Below, piece by piece: positions 15,767 through 20,957 of a stretch of 20,957 nucleotides of DNA (positions within the stretch are counted from its first letter, which is position 1; every line of letters begins with the position of its first letter). Origin of the DNA: Ignavibacteriaceae bacterium (GTDB taxonomy: Bacteria; Bacteroidota; Ignavibacteria; Ignavibacteriales; Ignavibacteriaceae); the NCBI GenBank assembly GCA_023231105.1, contig JALNWB010000056.1, positions 1 through 20,957 on the forward strand. Direction: 5' to 3'. The position numbers and the translations under genes were made by a program. Under the pieces are notes generated by a model that worked only from the letters and a program-made list of their open reading frames with translations, searched no databases and was not told the DNA's origin.

Positions 15767-17707
15767 TTACTGCGCTCGTTCCAGTTGCATCTTTAGTTGT
15801 GCGGCTCCGGGAAAATTCTTTTCAACTTTTAAACATTTATTGATAAAGACTAATGCGTTCCGATAATCGTGCTTCTTAACATATACACCTGAAAGATTCC
15901 ATAATAACTGCGCATCCATTGGATTAAAGGAAAGACTTTCATTGAAATATTTCAAAGCCAAATCCGGTTTATCGTTGTAAAGATTAATTGTTCCGAGCCA
16001 TTTTGTACAAAACGCATCCGGTTGAAGGCGGTAATACTTTTCTAAAAAAGCATAAGCTTCAGAATATTTCTGCGCTTCTAATAAAGTTTGAATAAGCAAT
16101 TCATAAAGTTCTAACGTGTAAGGAAATTGACCGATTAAAGCTGAATACTCACTGATAAAACCGTAATAGTTCTTTTGGTTTTTATAAGCAGTTGCAAGTT
16201 TTTTATGGGCTAATTCCCAGTAAAAATTTTCCGCAACAACTTTATAGGCAAGTGAGTCGTTATAATCTTTTAAACGGACTAAATCGAGTAACTTCTTTTT
16301 ATTCCCATCTCGAACGAAAGGGAAATCTCCTTTTAATGAAGTAAGCCGGTAAAAACTAATGGTAGAATCTAACCGTGAGAAAGGAAAATTTTTTATAACA
16401 AGAGAGTCCTGCGCTGTGTCGGTAATGTTTTGCGGAGATGCATTTGGCAGAAAATTATTTTTCTCCATCGCTTCATAAAAGAGCTTGCCGAAAATTTGAT
16501 ACCCGTGCAGCGTGGGATGAAGATGATCAACCAATAAATTATTTCCTACAATATTATCTTTGCTCAGGTTGCTGAAAGCGGTTTCAAAATCAACAAGAGG
16601 AATATTATTCTTACTGGAAAGTTTTTTAATAATGTCATTCATTTCTTCCGGTGCGCGGAACCGCAGCGCGTCTAACTCCTTTGCTTTAATAAAGAGTTTT
16701 TTTGCTTCAATGGTATTTTCATTTTGTAAAGCATCTTTAGCTTTTTGGAAATAATAATCGGCGGATTCATTTTCTTCCCCGCCTTGCGGGGCAGGTTCAT
16801 TTAAAGAGATAAACGGAGGCTGATCTTTTAAGTTTGAAGTAAGTGTTCCCATGATAAGCGGAACGTCTTGTTCTTTTATCATCTGAATAATATCCGTCAG
16901 CGTATTTTCAAATTGATTTATTCCCGCTTTATATAAAGCCGATTGATAAGGAACCAGATTGTTCTTAGCCATCCGCGCCATCAATGTTCCGCCGGAATCC
17001 TTCTCTTTGTCTTTAAACCATGAAGAAATTTCGTTCATACTGTTCCGAATAAGTTCAACTGTTTTAAATTTATTCATATAAAGCATCAAGGAGATCATCT
17101 TTGTATTTCCGGCAAATAAAGACTGCGATGCGGCGCCAAAAACTCCGTAGTACTCGTTATGTCCCACGTATAATAAAATTAAATCCGGCAGCTGTTTTAA
17201 AATTTCCGGCAGCATATCTTTTATAACAATTGAATTGATGGCAGCCATGCTTACGTTTACAACTTCAATATTTTGCTTTGGATAAACCAACTGTAAACGG
17301 TCGCGGATATAGCGGGAATATGAACCGGTCGGCTCAAACGGAAAACCCGCGGCGCTGCTTTCGCCCAGGACAAAAACACGGAATGTTCCCGTTTTTTTTA
17401 CTGCGTCAAACGGATCAAAGATTGAGGAGGGAATTCCCTTTGTAGTAAAAAAATATTTGTAAGCTATTTCCGTATTTAAGACAATTTTCCCCGGCAGATC
17501 AGGGTGATAAGGAATCCATTGTTCAACATTTTTTCCGTAATGAAATAAGCGCAGCGAAAATTCAAGAAGAATTATTAAGACAACCGGAAGAAGAAAGGGA
17601 ACCGCATAAAACCATTTTGGTGGTTTTTTTGTAGTCGTTTCTTTCGGCAAAGTCCCCGCATTTTTCTTTTCATTTATTTGTTGATTTTTTTTGTAATTTT
17701 TTTTCAA
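15767..17707 (-). CDS. Membrane-anchored SGNH/GDSL hydrolase with TPR region
   Basis: This 646-residue protein starts with a lysine-rich cytoplasmic tail and one membrane helix (about 33-53), so the catalytic part should face the periplasm. SGNH blocks are visible: G-E-S-S at 115-118 (nucleophile probably S117), N151 in N-V-S-M-A-A, G-H-N-E at 182-185, and D394-H-L-H397-P completing the triad. Between blocks III and V lies an insert with a TPR-like segment (about 315-350), and tetratricopeptide repeats fill about 480-640. Family members are esterases or acyl transferases/deacetylases acting on cell-surface glycans or lipids; the substrate is unknown. The start is a TTG at 17705-17707 with GAGG five bases upstream, and no ATG occurs in the N-terminal part. 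It is divergent from the isomerase gene at 17803. Confidence 0.85.
   Translation of the reverse strand: MKKNYKKNQQINEKKNAGTLPKETTTKKPPKWFYAVPFLLPVVLIILLEFSLRLFHYGKNVEQWIPYHPDLPGKIVLNTEIAYKYFFTTKGIPSSIFDPFDAVKKTGTFRVFVLGESSAAGFPFEPTGSYSRYIRDRLQLVYPKQNIEVVNVSMAAINSIVIKDMLPEILKQLPDLILLYVGHNEYYGVFGAASQSLFAGNTKMISLMLYMNKFKTVELIRNSMNEISSWFKDKEKDSGGTLMARMAKNNLVPYQSALYKAGINQFENTLTDIIQMIKEQDVPLIMGTLTSNLKDQPPFISLNEPAPQGGEENESADYYFQKAKDALQNENTIEAKKLFIKAKELDALRFRAPEEMNDIIKKLSSKNNIPLVDFETAFSNLSKDNIVGNNLLVDHLHPTLHGYQIFGKLFYEAMEKNNFLPNASPQNITDTAQDSLVIKNFPFSRLDSTISFYRLTSLKGDFPFVRDGNKKKLLDLVRLKDYNDSLAYKVVAENFYWELAHKKLATAYKNQKNYYGFISEYSALIGQFPYTLELYELLIQTLLEAQKYSEAYAFLEKYYRLQPDAFCTKWLGTINLYNDKPDLALKYFNESLSFNPMDAQLLWNLSGVYVKKHDYRNALVFINKCLKVEKNFPGAAQLKMQLERAQ
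16777..16791. repeat. GC-rich palindrome inside the SGNH hydrolase gene
   Basis: CCCCGC, CTT, GCGGGG is a 6-3-6 palindrome in otherwise AT-rich coding sequence. On the coding (minus) strand it encodes part of P-A-P-Q-G-G-E-E, a linker just before the TPR-like insert. Its arm-loop-arm form matches the intergenic palindromes at 10563-10703, which suggests an in-frame insertion of a small palindromic element. Confidence 0.55.
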
Positions 17708-17802
17708 ACGGACCTCAAAAATTTTGCTTCGGCAATATAAACGTGTTTAATTTGGTAGAGAATTATTTGTAACTTTAGGCAGTTAATCACGAAAGTTAAT
17801 CA

Positions 17803-19623
17803 ATGATAAAATACATTATTCTTCTTTTTAATTTCATTTTAATTAGTCAAATAAAAGCTCAAACTGATGATGAAGTTATCGCAAAAATAGGAAATATTCC
17901 GGTTACCAGGAAGGAATTCGTTCAGCGTTATGAGATGATGCCACAGCTTGATAGACAAATGAAGGGCATTACCGAACAATTGAAAGAGGAATTTCTTTAC
18001 GGAATAATATTTGAAAAATTATTTGCTCAGGCTGCCCTTGAGCAAAAGCTTGACACTGTGGAAATTACTTCCTACAGTCTCCATGAATTCGAAAAAATGT
18101 TTGTCCGTGATGCGCTGTACAACAAAGAAGTGAGTGATAAAGCAAAAGGAAAATCTCAAATGCTCCTTTCGCAGTATCTCTCAAATGCAACAAAAGTTTT
18201 TGCACAAGCGTTATTTTCTAAAGACGAAAAAGAAATGAAAAATTATTCAAATCTTTTATCCAAGGGATTGCCGTTTGATAGTTTACTTGTAGAATTGCCG
18301 GAGCAATCAAAGGATACAATCACTTTTGAAATTGGAATGGAAGATGAAAATTTGGAAAGACAAATTTTTTCGCTTCCGGAAAATGCAAATACAACTCCAA
18401 TTCATTTAGAAGATGGCTGGTATATTTACCACATCATAAAAAGATACGAACCGATTCTGGAGAAATCGAAAGGCTGGGAAAGCGAATATCAACAAATAAA
18501 AAAAGTTGCGCATCAAAGAGCCGAAAGAGAATTTTTCATTCGTTATATGAAGAAAATTTTCTTGAATAAAAAAGTTGAAGCGAAGGCGTCACTATTAAAA
18601 CTTACCGGCGAAAAAATGGTTCCTCTGCTTCAAGCAAAAGAAAAAAAGGATAAAAAGGACAAACTCTATTTAAGTTCAGATGATTTTTACACTCTTGAAC
18701 ACACGCTGCTTGCGGATTCAGTTTCTAAAGTTTTTATCAAATTAGAAAAAAAAGAGATTCCACTAAAAAATTTCATACGCTTCTTAAACTTTGATGATCC
18801 CGGTTTTACGTCGTCGGAAACGAAGCATGTTCTTTCAATACTAAATGCAAAAACGAAAGAATTTATTGAGCGTGAGGTATTGGCGGAAGAAGGTTACAAA
18901 CAAAAACTTGAACAAACAAAAGAAGTAAAAGAATCTTTTGGTATGTGGAGAGATTTTCTTTTGCATCAGGCAATGCAAAGCGCTTTTCTTGATTCGGCAA
19001 AAGTAAGTGACGACGAAGTTGCCGCTTATTATGCAAAACGGAATGCAAAAAAAGAATCTGAAACCCTCGTAAATATTATTGAAATTCTAACTAACAATCT
19101 GGAAACCGTTGATACCGTTCTTCAAAAATTGAAAGAAGGCGTTGATATTAAAATTCTTGCCGGGAAATATTCGCAAAGGGAAATTACAAAAAACAGCAGC
19201 GGAGAATTTGGATTCTTCCCAACAACTTCTTTCGGAGATATCGGAAGAATTGCCGGTTCTCTTAATATTGGAGAAACATATGGACCGTTGAAAGTTCCGG
19301 AGGGTTTTTCGATATTTAAATTAATTGATAAAAAAAAGCCTAAGTTTCTTGCCGATGAAGAATTTGCCGTTGTTAAGGAGAAATTGAAAAGGGATTTGGC
19401 ATTTAACAAGTTGAGAAATTCAATTATAAAATATTCAGTTGATTTAGCCCGGAAATATGGGATCACTATTAATGATAATATTTTGCAAGCTACACCTGTT
19501 ACTAATTTAAATTCAGTGGTTTATCGTTATATTGGATTCGGTGGAAAAATTACTGCTGTTCCGATGATGACTCCGTTTACCGATTGGGTAGAACAATGGA
19601 AGAAAAACAGTAATACACCGTAA
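17803..19623 (+). CDS. SurA/PpiC-like peptidyl-prolyl isomerase (parvulin family)
   Basis: This 606-residue exported folding factor has a signal peptide (1-20, ending I-K-A-Q). It opens like SurA-type chaperones: V-I-A-K-I-G-N-I-P-V-T-R-K-E-F followed by long helices. A first, degenerate parvulin-like region lies at about 130-225 (L-P-F-D-S-L-L, then G-W-Y-I-Y-H-I). A better-conserved parvulin domain is at about 415-510, with I-L-A-G-K-Y-S, S-G-E-F-G-F-F, L-N-I-G-E-T-Y-G-P and G-F-S-I-F-K-L. It likely assists folding of envelope proteins such as outer-membrane barrels. No Shine-Dalgarno site precedes the ATG, and the 95-bp gap to the divergent SGNH gene has only imperfect promoter matches, such as TAACTTTA. 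A long inverted repeat follows at 19660-19738. Confidence 0.83.
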   Translation: MIKYIILLFNFILISQIKAQTDDEVIAKIGNIPVTRKEFVQRYEMMPQLDRQMKGITEQLKEEFLYGIIFEKLFAQAALEQKLDTVEITSYSLHEFEKMFVRDALYNKEVSDKAKGKSQMLLSQYLSNATKVFAQALFSKDEKEMKNYSNLLSKGLPFDSLLVELPEQSKDTITFEIGMEDENLERQIFSLPENANTTPIHLEDGWYIYHIIKRYEPILEKSKGWESEYQQIKKVAHQRAEREFFIRYMKKIFLNKKVEAKASLLKLTGEKMVPLLQAKEKKDKKDKLYLSSDDFYTLEHTLLADSVSKVFIKLEKKEIPLKNFIRFLNFDDPGFTSSETKHVLSILNAKTKEFIEREVLAEEGYKQKLEQTKEVKESFGMWRDFLLHQAMQSAFLDSAKVSDDEVAAYYAKRNAKKESETLVNIIEILTNNLETVDTVLQKLKEGVDIKILAGKYSQREITKNSSGEFGFFPTTSFGDIGRIAGSLNIGETYGPLKVPEGFSIFKLIDKKKPKFLADEEFAVVKEKLKRDLAFNKLRNSIIKYSVDLARKYGITINDNILQATPVTNLNSVVYRYIGFGGKITAVPMMTPFTDWVEQWKKNSNTP

Positions 19624-19659
19624 GAAAGATGAGCGAGGATTAAGCGGTTTGAAATTAGC

Positions 19660-19738
19660 GAGTGAATGATTGCAAGGCTGAATGATTGAATGAAAAATCG
19701 CATAAGAGTAATTAAGTTGAAGCTTTAATCATTCACTC
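19660..19738. repeat. 12-bp inverted repeat with a long loop
   Basis: GAGTGAATGATT (19660-19671) is the perfect reverse complement of AATCATTCACTC (19727-19738), with a 55-base loop that contains further copies of ATGATTGAATGA-like sequence. It lies 36 bp after the isomerase gene. There is no T-run, so it is more likely a repeat than a simple terminator. Confidence 0.6.
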
Positions 19739-19817
19739 ATGCTATTATGTATTTATAGTTCTCTAATTCTTACCAAAGATAAATAAAATTAGTCGTCAAT
19801 TAAAAACTTATTACTTT

Positions 19818-20957
19818 ATGAAAACACAAATTGAAATAGCGCTGCTTCCTGAAACTGCATTTTCTGATACCGCAATTCGTTCTGAAATATCACGGCAGTT
19901 ACAAATTTCCGTAGAAGAAATTAAAGCCGTTCGTCTTGTCCGCCGTTCTATTGATGCGAGGAAATCACCTGTTTACAAATTACTTGCCGATGTATTTGTA
20001 AATGAAATTCCTTACGAAGAAAATAACTTGATCGATTACAAGCCGGTAACCGGGAACAAAAAAGTTGCCGTAATCGGATTTGGTCCTGCCGGAATGTTTG
20101 CCGCTCTTCGTTTAATTGAACTTGGAATTAAACCAATAGTTATTGAGCGGGGAAAAGATGTTCGTGCGAGAAGACGCGATATTAAACAACTTATGGTGGA
20201 TCGCCACGTTAATCCTAATTCAAATTATTGTTTTGGCGAAGGAGGCGCCGGTACTTTCAGCGACGGAAAACTTTATACGCGGGCAACCAAACGCGGCGAT
20301 GTAAAAAAAATTTTACAGATATTTGTTCAGCACGGAGCCGAAGAAGATATTCTCATTGATACACATCCGCATCTTGGTTCAAATAAGTTGCCCGATATTG
20401 TTTCTGCTATTCGAAATACAATTTTGCAGTGTGGCGGCGAAATTCATTTTGAATCGCTGGTAACGGATTTTATTTTAAAAGATAAAAAAATGCTCGGCGT
20501 TGTAGTGAATAATAATCAAGAAGTTACAGCCGATGCCGTATTGCTGGCGGTAGGACATTCAGCCCGCGATATATTTTCATTACTTCACAATAAAAATATT
20601 TTACTTGAACCGAAATCATTTGCAATGGGTGTCCGCATCGAACATCCGCAGGCTTTAATAAACGAGATGCAGTATCATTCCAAAGAAAAAAGTGATCATT
20701 TGCCTTCTGCAAATTATAGTTTGGCGTGCCAGGTAAATGACCGCGGTGTTTTTTCATTTTGTATGTGTCCCGGTGGAATTATAATTCCGGCTTCAACGGC
20801 TCCCGATGAATTAGTTGTAAACGGGATGTCGATCTCAAAAAGAAATTCTCCTTTTGCAAATTCCGGATTTGTAGTAACAGTAGAACCTGAAGATTTTAAG
20901 CAATATGAAAAATCCGGTCCGTTTGCCGGATTGATGTATCAACAAGAGATTGAACAC
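19818..20957 (+). CDS. FAD-dependent dehydrogenase (COG2509-like), 5' part only
   Basis: The frame is open from the ATG at 19818 to the end of the window, 380 codons without a stop. Residues 1-75 form a small N-terminal domain. V-A-V-I-G-F-G-P-A-G-M-F-A-A (83-96) is the FAD-binding Rossmann loop, with the acidic residue E110 in V-I-E-R-G. C-F-G-E-G-G-A-G-T-F-S-D-G-K-L-Y-T-R (138-155) is the hallmark of the COG2509 family of FAD-dependent oxidoreductases. A-V-L-L-A-V-G-H-S-A-R-D is a second nucleotide-side motif. The substrate of the family is not established, as far as I know. No ribosome site or consensus promoter is visible before the ATG. An opposing frame at 20524-20757 is a shadow. Confidence 0.88.
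   Translation, partial: MKTQIEIALLPETAFSDTAIRSEISRQLQISVEEIKAVRLVRRSIDARKSPVYKLLADVFVNEIPYEENNLIDYKPVTGNKKVAVIGFGPAGMFAALRLIELGIKPIVIERGKDVRARRRDIKQLMVDRHVNPNSNYCFGEGGAGTFSDGKLYTRATKRGDVKKILQIFVQHGAEEDILIDTHPHLGSNKLPDIVSAIRNTILQCGGEIHFESLVTDFILKDKKMLGVVVNNNQEVTADAVLLAVGHSARDIFSLLHNKNILLEPKSFAMGVRIEHPQALINEMQYHSKEKSDHLPSANYSLACQVNDRGVFSFCMCPGGIIIPASTAPDELVVNGMSISKRNSPFANSGFVVTVEPEDFKQYEKSGPFAGLMYQQEIEH

Noticed and set aside
17708..17802. Promoters in the SGNH/isomerase divergent gap
   Set aside because: Only one-mismatch -7 boxes (such as TAACTTTA) without a TTG at the right spacing.
20524..20757. 77-residue minus-strand gene
   Set aside because: Antisense to the well-supported FAD-dependent dehydrogenase frame.

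Overview
The window looks like chromosomal DNA from a member of the Bacteroidota/Chlorobi lineage, most likely an Ignavibacteria-type bacterium. The basis is an AT-rich sequence with few strong Shine-Dalgarno sites, two promoters matching the Bacteroidota consensus (TTG, 19-20 bp, TAnnTTTG), a TonB-dependent receptor with a carboxypeptidase-like N-terminal domain, a PorV/PorQ-type barrel, and a classical type IX secretion (T9SS) C-terminal domain with the NYPNPFNPST signature. The assignment is inference; no rRNA or tRNA gene was seen.

Layout. 1-299: 3' end of a DUF4922-type gene, convergent with an AI-2E family transporter (296-1396, minus). 1397-1649: divergent promoter region. 1650-9129: a tight three-gene operon (TonB-dependent receptor, 1212-residue secreted protein with a C-terminal sorting/FlgD-Ig-like domain, PorV/PorQ-like barrel) closed by a strong terminator at 9151-9183. 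The order suggests one envelope module: receptor, exported cargo, and a barrel of the family that delivers T9SS cargo to the surface.

9355-14068: an unrecognised 342-residue, possibly sigma-like protein; a 524-bp gap with a cluster of short palindromes including a three-way-junction fold; a membrane protein with a zinc-binding anti-sigma (ZAS) motif and an FG-GAP/VCBS-like outer domain; and a six-bladed NHL propeller with a T9SS domain. The first two genes may be a divergent sigma/anti-sigma pair split by the repeat element.

14069-15766: a repeat-rich patch holding a 95-residue membrane protein, a small gene apparently broken by a frameshift near its 5' end, four different palindromes or inverted repeats, and about 12 tandem 21-bp units, most of which preserve a seven-residue reading frame with no start codon. 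15767-20957: an SGNH hydrolase with TPRs on the minus strand (TTG start), divergent from a SurA/PpiC-like peptidyl-prolyl isomerase, then the 5' part of a COG2509-like FAD-dependent dehydrogenase that runs off the end.

The best candidates for something undescribed are the sigma-like/ZAS-sensor pair, the three-way-junction palindrome element between them, and the heptad-encoding 21-bp array. All are inferences from one sequence.
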